20,933 bases of DNA from Thraustochytrium sp. TN22. Its lineage: Eukaryota; Sar; Bigyra; Thraustochytrida; Thraustochytriidae. The notes beneath the pieces are model-generated. The model had not been told where the DNA came from. It was given only the letters and a program-made list of their open reading frames with translations, and searched no databases. The stretch is taken from contig JABLUY010000143.1 of the NCBI GenBank assembly GCA_013306675.1, positions 77,352 to 98,284 of the forward strand, in the 5' to 3' direction. A program made the translations under genes and the position numbers. Below, piece after piece: positions 1 through 8,100 of this stretch (the stretch's first letter is position 1; every line of letters starts with the position of its first letter).

Positions 1-1
1 C

Positions 2-976
2 CAGTCCGAGGTCGCGCAGAAGATCGTCGAGCGCGGCGCCAACCTTGACCTGCAAAACCAATTCGGCTTGACCGCGCTCATGTTTGCCTGCAGTCTGGCT
101 GCGGATGGAACGGGCGACGCGCGCAAGGGAATGTTGCTGTGCGTGGAAGTGTGCTGGGCCGCAGGCGCCGGACTGCAGTTTGCGAACATCCATGGCGACG
201 ACGCCCTCGCGCTCGCCCGCAAGTCCGGGCGCAATGACGTGGTGGAGTTCCTGGAGTTCGTGACCGCGTCGGATGTGACGCGTATTCTGCAGAGCGACCT
301 GGGCCTCGGGCGCGCTGTGATTTGGAAGTTCTATGACCGCGACGTGCTCACGCCAGAGGACTGCGCACTGCTGAGCGACATCGACCTGGAGCGGTTCGGG
401 GTGACGACCGTCAAGAAGCGGCGCAGGTTCCTCCGGCGCTTTGCGAATAGGGGCGCGGGAACGCTGCAGCGCGTCTCGCTGACTCATCGGATGGCGTGTC
501 ACGTGTCGGATGCGCTGCGGCGGGGCTCGTTCGCGTACGACGTTTTTTTAATGCACGAGTGGGGCGAGGAAGGGCACTCGATTCACTCAATCGTGACCCA
601 CGTGAATAGGCTGCTCAAAGGCAGCGACAAATCGACCTGGTTCGACGAAAAGAGGCCCACGGTCGACAACGTGGCGCCGATCGAGGCCCGCATCCGCGTG
701 TCGCGTAAAGTCGTGGTCTTCATCACGCGGCGCTACATGGAGAAGGTGGCTGCGCCTGCTGACGAGGAAAACTACTGCAAGCAGGAGTTCCTGGCGGCGG
801 CGCGCGTGCGCCGGACGGCCAACCTTGTCCTGGTTGTGCTGGACGCGAGCATCCTCGATGAGAAGATTTGGTTCGGTCCGCTGCAACTGCAACTAAGCGG
901 CGCCTCCTACGTGGACTTTTCCACACCGGCCAAGCGCGAGGCGAACTTCGACGCGCTGTTGGCGCGCATCGGCTGA
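2..976 (+). CDS. Ankyrin repeat - SAM - TIR domain protein (5' end outside window)
   Basis: The reading frame is open from the left edge, so the true start lies upstream; the ATG at 68 falls inside an ankyrin repeat. Positions 2-265 read as ankyrin-type helices, with GANLDLQNQFGLTALMFAC as a typical repeat junction. About 265-450 resembles a SAM domain (LGLG, then LLSDIDLERFGV, then a basic RRRFLRRF helix). From 536 a TIR-like domain begins with YDVF, followed by WFDEKRP, SRKVVVFITRRY and YCKQEF. The Glu at 785-787 sits where the catalytic Glu of NAD-cleaving TIR domains is found. Known family: SAM-TIR proteins such as SARM1 oligomerise through SAM and cleave NAD through TIR. NAD hydrolysis here is inference; a plain signalling scaffold is the alternative. 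The stop is TGA at 974-976. There is no signal peptide or membrane segment in the visible part, so it is probably cytosolic. Confidence 0.75.
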   Translation, partial: QSEVAQKIVERGANLDLQNQFGLTALMFACSLAADGTGDARKGMLLCVEVCWAAGAGLQFANIHGDDALALARKSGRNDVVEFLEFVTASDVTRILQSDLGLGRAVIWKFYDRDVLTPEDCALLSDIDLERFGVTTVKKRRRFLRRFANRGAGTLQRVSLTHRMACHVSDALRRGSFAYDVFLMHEWGEEGHSIHSIVTHVNRLLKGSDKSTWFDEKRPTVDNVAPIEARIRVSRKVVVFITRRYMEKVAAPADEENYCKQEFLAAARVRRTANLVLVVLDASILDEKIWFGPLQLQLSGASYVDFSTPAKREANFDALLARIG

Positions 977-1213
977 TCAAGCTATCGTTCTGAACTGCTC
1001 AGCTGGCGCTGCTTTTTTCCTGTTTTAAAAGTTCGTGAGAACTGCATGTGCATTGAGAGCGCGCCGCGCGCGCGCCCGCATATGTGTGATCGAGAGCACT
1101 AGGCCTAGCGTTAACGTGGAGGCGCTTAGCCGCGCGCCCCGCCCATGTGCACCACCCAGCCCCTACCCATGATGATGTGGAGCTGGCGGCGGCTGCTGTT
1201 TTTTCTTCCTTAG

Positions 1214-2739
1214 AAGCCGCGCAAGCCACGCCCTGGGTTCCCCGGAGCGTCGCCCGTGCCCGCCGCGTCAGGCGGCGGCGCGCTCGTCTTCCTGGCGGCG
1301 CTGGCTGCCACGCTCCGGGGCGGCGCGAGGCCCTACCTGGGCGTGAGTGCGTTCGCGGTGGAGGACTTCCACGTCGAGTACCCACACTGGGTCGTGCGGG
1401 ACATGCAGATGCGGCGCGTCGGACAACGCCGAGGACACGGCGTACCAGGTGAACGCCTCCGAGGCGCAGGTGCACATCCCGGAGAGCGAGACGGCGAGTA
1501 GCCGCGAGATCTTGTGCAGCTACCGGCACGTGAATGAGTTCGTGGCCTTCCTCTTCGACGACCAGGACACGCTCCGAGACATGCTGGGCAAGAATGACGG
1601 CAACGCGCGCACCTTCTCGGGCTCCTTGGGGCGCATGAAAACTCGCTCATCGGGTGGACCTGCCTGGAATGGTCCCGGAGGCCCGCCAAGCCTGGCTGCT
1701 GTCCAGCTTCCAGGGCGAGCAGACGCCGTACGCTGAGACTGTCCAGGTGCCGGACGAGTGGCTTGTCCCAGCCAAGCACTGCCTCATTTTCGGCGACCTC
1801 GGCACGCGTACAAGCGCTGCCGCCGTGCGCAGCGCGATCCAGACGTGTATTGGCTCCTTCGTGGATACCGTCTCGCTGGACGGCGAGACCTGCCTGCTGA
1901 ACCAGTTGCGCCGCGCGCTCCTTGCGAACCTGACCGCGTCCGAGAATGTCCGCGAATGCGCCTCGCCCCGGCGCGGGCCTACATCGAGCGAGCACAAGAA
2001 TTTCCAGGATTCCTTCACCGAGGTGCCTCGCGAGTACGTGCGCACCGTGGTAATGCTCACGCGAAGCGCGTCGCGCGCCGTCTGCGCCGGCACCACGCCC
2101 GCCGGCGCCTGCTGCCGCGGGCTCGGCGCTAGCTGGCGAAGCCCGTCTATCCATCCATGCATGAGGCTCAAGTAGGTGCGGGTGCTTGTTTTGGTTGGGT
2201 TCTCTCTCGCACAGAGCGCGGTCAGCCGGGGGGGGGGGGGGGCGGTGGATGACTCCATCGCGGATGTGACGGACTGGGTCACCTCGGTGAACGGCATCAT
2301 GCTCATCGTGGGCATCGTGGTCCTCCTGGCGTGCGCCACGCTCAGTTGCTGCGTGCGCGAGCTCTAAGCCTTCTGCCACTGCCTCCTGTAGCCCTTTCGC
2401 GTCATCGGGGGCGCGTGCGGCCGCTGCTCCGCGGAGCGGTCGTCGCGCTCGGCGGGCCGCTCCGGCCTCGACAGCCATAGCGACGACGACGACGACCAGG
2501 ACGACCCGAGAAGGGGCCGCCGCTGGCGCCGCAAGAACAAAAACAAGGACCAAGGCGGGCAGAACAGGTGGGCGCCCACGGAAGCTGCGGCACGCGTAGC
2601 GTGCCACAATCGTCTGGACTGCTGCATCAAGTGCTGTTTTTGCGCGTGCAAGGTGCCTGAGCTGCAGCCCACCAGGCGGCAGCAACAGCAGCAAAAAAAA
2701 GGCATAGGGCGTCGCACCGATGCCTGTCTAGAAGTTTGA
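1214..2739 (+). CDS. Putative single-pass membrane protein with Cys-rich tail; gene interrupted (introns and/or frame breaks)
   Basis: I do not recognise the family. Coding character moves between frames: 1214 to about 1415 (hydrophobic ALVFLAALAATL, then RPYLGVSAFAVEDFHVEYPHW); about 1415-1638 (VNASEAQVHIPESETASS, then NEFVAFLFDDQD); 1639 to about 2037 (LPGMVPEARQAWLLSSFQ, CLIFGDLGTR); and 2215-2739. The last part holds a transmembrane helix at about 2287-2352 (IMLIVGIVVLLACATLSCC), then an acidic run, a basic run and a tail with CCIKCCFCAC. Two N-glycosylation sequons (NAS, NLT) precede the helix, which suits a type I membrane protein. The frame changes near 1420 and 1638 are each +1, the second within an AAAA run, and no good GT-AG intron explains that one. 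The later breaks fit short phase-0 introns with GTGCG donors. No initiator ATG links to 1214 in frame. It could be a pseudogene, a gene with unrecognised introns, or an assembly with indels. Confidence 0.4.
2038..2214 (+). other. Candidate intron in the membrane-protein gene (alternative: 2176-2214)
   Basis: GTGCGC at 2038 to a pyrimidine-rich CTCTCTCGCACAG ending at 2214. It is 177 nt, phase 0, and joins two segments in the same frame while removing the in-frame TAG at 2173-2175. A shorter version from GTGCGG at 2176 to the same acceptor is 39 nt and also phase 0, but it would leave that TAG in the exon. Confidence 0.35.
2228..2242 (+). repeat. Homopolymer of 15 G
   Basis: Fifteen consecutive G lie inside the putative coding stretch just upstream of the transmembrane segment of the membrane-protein gene. 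They would encode a Gly run. Such a run is prone to polymerase slippage and sequencing error, so the frame across it is unreliable. Confidence 0.9.
2353..2391 (+). other. Candidate 39-nt intron in the membrane-protein gene
   Basis: It runs from GTGCGC directly after the transmembrane helix codons to CTCCTGTAG. It is 39 nt and phase 0, with a branch-point-like TCTAAG near the middle. Removing it deletes two in-frame stops (TAA 2365-2367 and TAG 2389-2391) and joins the helix to a coding-like acidic, basic and Cys-rich tail in the same frame ending at TGA 2737-2739. Confidence 0.5.
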
Positions 2740-3201
2740 AAAGACGTCGGAACATATTGGGTTGTGTTTGCGAGCCTGGGCGATGCGCGACGAGCGGCGG
2801 GGGCCGTCGACAGCGCAGGCGTTCGTTCACCTCGAAGGATTTGGCGTTCTCGTTGGTGAACCGAGAAACGACCTTGTACTTGCTGGCGAACAAGCGCAGG
2901 GCGCGCTGCTCCACGATAGCCTCCTCAATCTCCGCGAGTCACCTTGGCCGAAGGCGTGGTGGTTAGGTAGTTTGGATGAAGTGAGCTCGGCCGTGTGCCT
3001 GGGCCAGAGCGGGCGGCTTCAGTAGGGAAACTCGCGCGCGCGACTCCGTCGCGGAGTGCACCAGCGCCGCAGACGCTGCGGCGCGCGGCGCAGGTGGCCC
3101 TGGCGGGCGTCTCGTGCCTGCTTCGCTCGCGGGCGCTCGCGGGCGCTCGCAGTCCCTTGCCGCAGCGCTTGGACGTGGAGTCGGGCGCTGACTGCGACGT
3201 C
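2740..3201. other. Intergenic stretch with a coding-like fragment on the minus strand
   Basis: It separates the membrane-protein gene from the piggyBac-related gene. On the minus strand about 2938-2800 reads as an open, charged, helix-like segment (IEEAIVEQRALRLFASKYK, then FTNENAKSFEVNERL), with a TGA just upstream at 2941-2939 and no convincing gene around it. It may be an exon or a relic. Positions 3125-3150 hold 2.6 copies of the 10-bp unit GCTCGCGGGC. Otherwise I see nothing definite. Confidence 0.4.
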
Positions 3202-4857
3202 ATGGCATCAGCGATGCTTAACCACCGCGCAAGGGACGGCAGCGACAGCGACTTCGTGGCGCTGGACAAGCGGAACGCTGGGGACGGCGACGAAGAAGGA
3301 GAGGAGGAAGACGGGCTTTATGACGAGGACGCTCGTGCTGAGGCCGCTGCGCAGAAAGGCATCCTTGCGAACGTCGACGAGCCGACCGAGCCCGGTTTGC
3401 CCGGGACAAGCGCGACTCGAAAGGCATCGAAGGCTCGCAAGGCTGAGACGCGGTGCAAATGCGGCTCGACCAGCCACAAACGTACGAGCTCCAGGTCATG
3501 CCCGCTCTTCAACGCGTCCGACTCCAGGAAGCCAGGCCGCAGCAAGGCCTCCGCGAAGGCTGCAACAATCAAGGTCGGTGACTGGGAGCTGCTCCCCTGC
3601 CCGGACGACTATCGGCTCGTGTGGAATGAAGATGCGAGGTCGATGCTCTTTGACCAGCGTGCCACGACTCATTTCAAGCACTTGAAGGATCGCGTGGTGT
3701 CAACGCTGAGCGACCAAGGCCGCGATCCAGACGAGATTGGTATCTTCGATGTCTTTCACCTCCTGGCCGAAGATTTCCTCGACGAACTCTTCAAGCACGC
3801 TCGGAAGAGAATGCTCACGCTCTACAAGGCCACGCTTACGGCGCAGGAATTCTGGATGTTCCTCGCCGTGTACACCTGTACACAGTTGATCGCGTTGGGA
3901 AAGGAGCTGCGCTTCGAGATGGCCATCGTAGCCTTCCAACGTGAGTTTGGCCCGAACGTTCAAGTCCTCAGCATCGAAACGTTCGACCTCATTCAGCAGT
4001 GCATGACGATGTTCGATCCGCACATGAGCGTGTCGACCTCGACGACATGGACGGACACGTCGGACAAGGTCAAGCCCTGGGAGCAGCTATACAACGCTGC
4101 AAAGGTCGGCGTCGACGGAAGCACGCAGCAGGCGGAGCAGATCACCAACACGCAGTGCATGAATCAAAGCTGCGACCAGAACATCGCGTTGCGCACACAC
4201 ATGCAGTTCCTGGTCAATGCCCTCTTGGTCCACCGCTGCTTACAGGCTGCGAGGAAGAACAACGGCAAAGACAGCGACGGGCCAAAGGCCCTCCGCGACA
4301 AGGTGAACCGGTCTCAAGGGCTCAATATTGCTTCGCTCCTCCTCACTTACGACATGGTCCGCCACGTCAACAAGAGCGGGCAGCTCGATACGGCGCAGGC
4401 GGAGTCCAACATGCAGCCAAGCATACCGCCCAGGCCCACTGGGCTCACCAGTGAAGCGGCGCGGGACTTCGTGACCGCCGGTAAGCGCAAGCGAACCCCG
4501 GAACTGCAGAACTTCTTCAACCACGGTCAAGCCCGCGACATCCGCCTCGATGCCGCACTACAGCATGAGTCAGAGGCAGCGGGAAAGGCATCCTTCAACG
4601 CCAACAACAAGAGGATTCCTGCCAAGCGACTCTGCGTCATCTGCGGCAAGCAAACGCACCGTCGTTGCACCATCTGCGGTGTGCCTCTGCATGTGTTCAT
4701 GAGAAGGAATGAACGCACAACCTGCTCCTCCAAGTGGCACACGCAACTGCGCGTCGAGCCTCACGAAGTCTTCAAGCGGCGCAAGACAAAGGTCAAGGGA
4801 ACCCCCTCGCCCGTTAGCCTCGATGATATCGAGTCGAGCGGTGCCAGCGCCCTTTAG
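3202..4857 (+). CDS. piggyBac-type transposase-derived protein, apparently lacking the catalytic core
   Basis: 551 residues. The start chosen is the first in-frame ATG (3202); the frame is open further upstream but only from non-ATG codons. Order: an acidic N-terminus; a CxC-x4-H-x7-C zinc-knuckle-like motif (C85, C87, H92, C100; RCKCGSTSH); a segment at about 190-275 resembling the N-terminal part of the piggyBac DDE domain (ATLTAQEFWMFLAVYT, then LSIETFDLIQQCM); a segment at about 303-350 like the late part (VDGSTQQAEQ, then FLVNALLVHRCLQ); and a C-terminal CxxC-x7-CxxC-x4-H-x10-C-x4-H zinc ribbon (C478, C481, C489, C492, H497, C508, H513). In active family members the catalytic Asp residues lie on a long stretch between these two segments. 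Here only about 30 residues separate them, so transposition by this protein is unlikely. It could be a domesticated DNA-binding protein or an internally deleted copy. I see no clear terminal repeats. Stop TAG. Confidence 0.6.
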   Translation: MASAMLNHRARDGSDSDFVALDKRNAGDGDEEGEEEDGLYDEDARAEAAAQKGILANVDEPTEPGLPGTSATRKASKARKAETRCKCGSTSHKRTSSRSCPLFNASDSRKPGRSKASAKAATIKVGDWELLPCPDDYRLVWNEDARSMLFDQRATTHFKHLKDRVVSTLSDQGRDPDEIGIFDVFHLLAEDFLDELFKHARKRMLTLYKATLTAQEFWMFLAVYTCTQLIALGKELRFEMAIVAFQREFGPNVQVLSIETFDLIQQCMTMFDPHMSVSTSTTWTDTSDKVKPWEQLYNAAKVGVDGSTQQAEQITNTQCMNQSCDQNIALRTHMQFLVNALLVHRCLQAARKNNGKDSDGPKALRDKVNRSQGLNIASLLLTYDMVRHVNKSGQLDTAQAESNMQPSIPPRPTGLTSEAARDFVTAGKRKRTPELQNFFNHGQARDIRLDAALQHESEAAGKASFNANNKRIPAKRLCVICGKQTHRRCTICGVPLHVFMRRNERTTCSSKWHTQLRVEPHEVFKRRKTKVKGTPSPVSLDDIESSGASAL

Positions 4858-5151
4858 CGCAGAGCAAGAGCGACCACGTAGCCCAAGCCAGCTGCACCGA
4901 CAGCCGTAGTTGAAGACCCTCTCGCAGCCTCCGCACACGAACGAGTTCGAGCCCGTCGTGCTCATGATGCAGCCCGAGTCAGCTTCAGCATCCGCACAGG
5001 CTACTACTAGCTAGCTAGCTAGTTTGCTAGTCAGAGGCGACGGACACGTTACGCCTCCAGCAAAATTTCCAAAAAGTGATCGGAGAAATCAAAGCAACAG
5101 GTCATTTGGGCGCAAGCAGAAAGAGAGCCGATGTACGAGTGGTTCACTGGT
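4858..5151. other. Convergent intergenic region with a CTAG array
   Basis: It lies between the stop of the piggyBac-related gene (plus) and the stop of the IQ/TPR gene (minus), and must hold both 3' ends. A run of CTAG/GCTA tetranucleotides lies at about 5004-5022, followed by another CTAG. A short coding-like stretch at about 4909-4998 was not accepted as a gene. Confidence 0.6.
5004..5022. repeat. CTAG tetranucleotide array
   Basis: About four tandem CTAG/GCTA units, self-complementary, in the convergent intergenic region. Similar short arrays occur near 14280 and 19807. Confidence 0.8.
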
Positions 5152-8100
5152 TCACTCAGTAATGCTCTTGGTCTTCATCTTCTTGGAGCGGCGCTCCTTC
5201 TTGGCCTTGCGGCGAGCCTCGGCAATCTGCGACTGTGTCATGATGGACTCACGCAGCGAACGCTGCTTCGCAAGGCTGGGCGGCGGCTTATCGTGGCGGG
5301 CCATGAGGAGGCACTCGGTGGCCTGCGCGTCGATCTCCTGCTGTCTACGCTGCTCCGCCATGCGCTCCAGCTTGCGCTTGCGGGCCAGCTGGTCGCCAAT
5401 CGCAGCTTGTAGCCCGAGATTCCCCACGCCGCCAAGCCCGCGACCCAGGTCCGCGAGGTTCGCCTGGGCGTCTTGTTCGTCGTTCGCGGTGCCCGGCCGC
5501 TGGCTGACGCGGCGGAACACGTAGTACGCCTCAAGGCTCGCGCTGCAGTCCGGGGATCGGGCCAGCGCACGGCGAACGAGCGCCTCGGCCTGCGCGCGGG
5601 CGCCCAGAAACCACAGAAGGAGAGCCATGTTGGCAAAGGATGCGCCGTCCTGATTCACGCGGCAAGCGTGGTGGAAGTAGCGCAGCAGCGCCGCGAGCTG
5701 CGGGCCGGCCTCGGCGAGCGGCGGAAGTGCGCCAGGGTCGCGGCGGCGCACCACGGCGTGTGCCAGGCGGAACGAGAGGCGGTCCGGGTATTTGCGCAGC
5801 AGCGTGCGCTCGTACAAGTCGAGTGCGGCCGCCTCGTCGCGACGCAGCGAGTGCAGGCCGAAGGCGTGCGCCTCCCAGTCCTCAGCCGTGGCAACGCCGA
5901 GGTCAATGGCGCGCTGCGCGCACGCCATCTCGGCCGCCAGGTAAAAGGAGAAGCGCGGCCGCACCTGCGCGTAGCGCCACAGGTGCTGCAGCCGTCGGGC
6001 CGCCGCAGCGCGCGAGCGCTGACGCTCCTCCAGCCAGAGCTCGAACTTGCCGGAGTTCGCTGCGCCACGCAGCACCGCGGCTTGCGCAAGCAACTCACGC
6101 GCGCCCTCGTAGTCGTATTGAAACTCCATGAGCGCCACGGCCAGAGCGACGAGAGGCCGCGGCGCCAAGGGACGCATGCGCAGAGCGCGATCAAAGTAGA
6201 TCTCGCGCGCTAGCGCCAGATCGCCGTCGCAGGCCGCCAGACCGCCCAAGTCCACGTCGGCGTCCACGTCTGTCGTGTGGATCGTCTCGAAGAGCACGCC
6301 GCCGCAGCGGCGCTGCACGGCCGCGGCGCACCAATACGCGCGCCAGTCGCCCGAGGCCGTGGGGCCCACAACATAGCGCAGGAGCGCTCGCAGCTCTTTG
6401 CGCTGCCGCATGCCGCGGCCCAACGCCGAGAGCCGCGAGGCCGCGCGGTGCCGGCGCGCCTCGCGCTGATAGTCGGCGAGGGCGGCGCGGGCGCGGTGGC
6501 CCCGCCACACGCGCTGCACACCCTCCGCGGCGCGATTCAGAACCGCATCGTAGTACGCATCGTAGGCGCGCTGCACGTGGAAGAGCGACTGGATGCGCGC
6601 CGCAGCCCAGGCGCGCTTCGAGGCGCGCATCGCCTCCTCCAGCCCGCACACCTTGAGCAGCTTGCCCGAGGTGAGCCCGAGCGCGTTGTACTGCTGCTTG
6701 AAGGGCCGCCGCACGACGCGCTGATTCACCAGCAGCGGGTCCGACCGCGTATACGAGAGCCACCGTGGCGTCTCGGGCGGCGGCTCCACGAGCTCCAAGA
6801 GGCGCGCCACGCGGTCCAGCAGCGGCGAAAAGTGCGCGGCGCGCCGCCAACCGCGCGTCGCGAACATGCGCCGCAGCTGCGGCGAGTCCACACAGAGCGC
6901 CTCAATTTGCGTCTTGCCCAGCACCACGGCGAAGCTGTCGTCAAGCGCCGCGCAGTACGCCGTCACGCGGAGCCGCTCCTGCTCCTCCAGGAAGAACGTC
7001 AGGCTCAGGAGGTGGCCGGCGCGCGTCAGCTGCACGCGGTTGCCGACGGGCCGCTGCGGGAAGCGCAGAGCCGCCTCCACTGTGGCCCACGTGGCATCCT
7101 CGCGGTCCGTTCGCACCACGTCGAGGGCGTCGACGAGCTCCTCGTACAAGTCCCGAGCCGCCGCCCCGGCCACCCGCAGCGCGTCCGGCTGGTCCACGAA
7201 GGACGCCCACTCGCGCAGCTGCGAGTGCGTGGCGATGAGCGTCTTGCGGCCCTCCTCCGCCTCGCCCGCGCCTTGAGACCTCGCGGCGTCCGGGCGCGAC
7301 AGCGCGAACATGAGGTCGATGCGCCCGCGCTTGCTGCGGCGCTCCAAGACTGCCACGCGCACGCCCTCGAATTCACGCAGCTGCACGCCCTCGCGCACCA
7401 GCACGCACAGCGCGCCGCTACCGGCAAAGTCCTCCTCGCACAGGCCGGCGCTCGGCAGCGGCTCGTCCGGCTGCGCTTGGCGCCCGTAAAAGCACATGGT
7501 CACGAACGGGTCCTCTGGCGCCAGCGCTGCCGCCTCCAGCAGCAGGCGCTCGGCGCCGTCCGCGTCCTTGACCACCAGGTGTCGGAATACGCCGTGCACG
7601 CAAACGCGCTGCACGCGCTCGGCCCGGTCCGGCGCCATTTGCACGGCAAGTCGCAGGAGAAACTCGAGCTCCTCCATGCAGGGCAGAGCCGCCAGCCGCC
7701 CCGGCCCGAAGAGCACGCACGGCACCCTGCGATCCGGGCCAGGGTCCAACTCGAGCTTCTTTCCGCGGCCCACGAGCGTCGTCAGTACGGCCGGCGCGCC
7801 ACGTCCACCCAGCCGCATCGCAAGCGCGCGCACGTAATGCGTGCGGGGGTCGTGCTCGGACGCGTGCGACTGCACCAGGTCCACGGCCTCGTCGAAGCGC
7901 CGCCGAGCAAAGACCGCGAAGATCGCCGCGTGCAGCGCCGCCTCGTTCCGGTCGAACTGCGGATAGTCCTGCAGCAGCAGCCGGATCCCTGCCTCGCCGG
8001 ACTCCTCCTCCCCGAGATCCTCCCACATGTGTCGCAGGTTGTCCCTGCGTAGCCGGTGCAGCCGCAGCTGCGCGCGATTCAGGTAGTAGCGTGCGAGTTT

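Noticed and set aside
1394-1448. 55-nt GTGCGG...CCAG candidate intron that would repair the first frame break
   Set aside because: It is phase 0 and frame-consistent, but it lacks a pyrimidine tract and would remove a stretch (DNAEDTAYQ) that itself looks coding. A single-base shift near 1420 is equally likely, so it is not annotated.
4570-4965. 131-codon minus-strand ORF with a CxxC-x6-CxC pattern, and a plus-strand coding-like stretch at 4909-4998
   Set aside because: The minus ORF overlaps the zinc-ribbon coding end of the piggyBac-related gene. The plus stretch is only about 30 codons, starts after a stop and ends in the CTAG array. Neither has enough support.
6277-8052. 591-codon plus-strand ORF opposite the IQ/TPR gene
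   Set aside because: The composition (Arg, His, Ala, Gln-rich) is that of an antisense shadow in GC-rich coding DNA; the minus-strand frame has IQ and TPR motifs.
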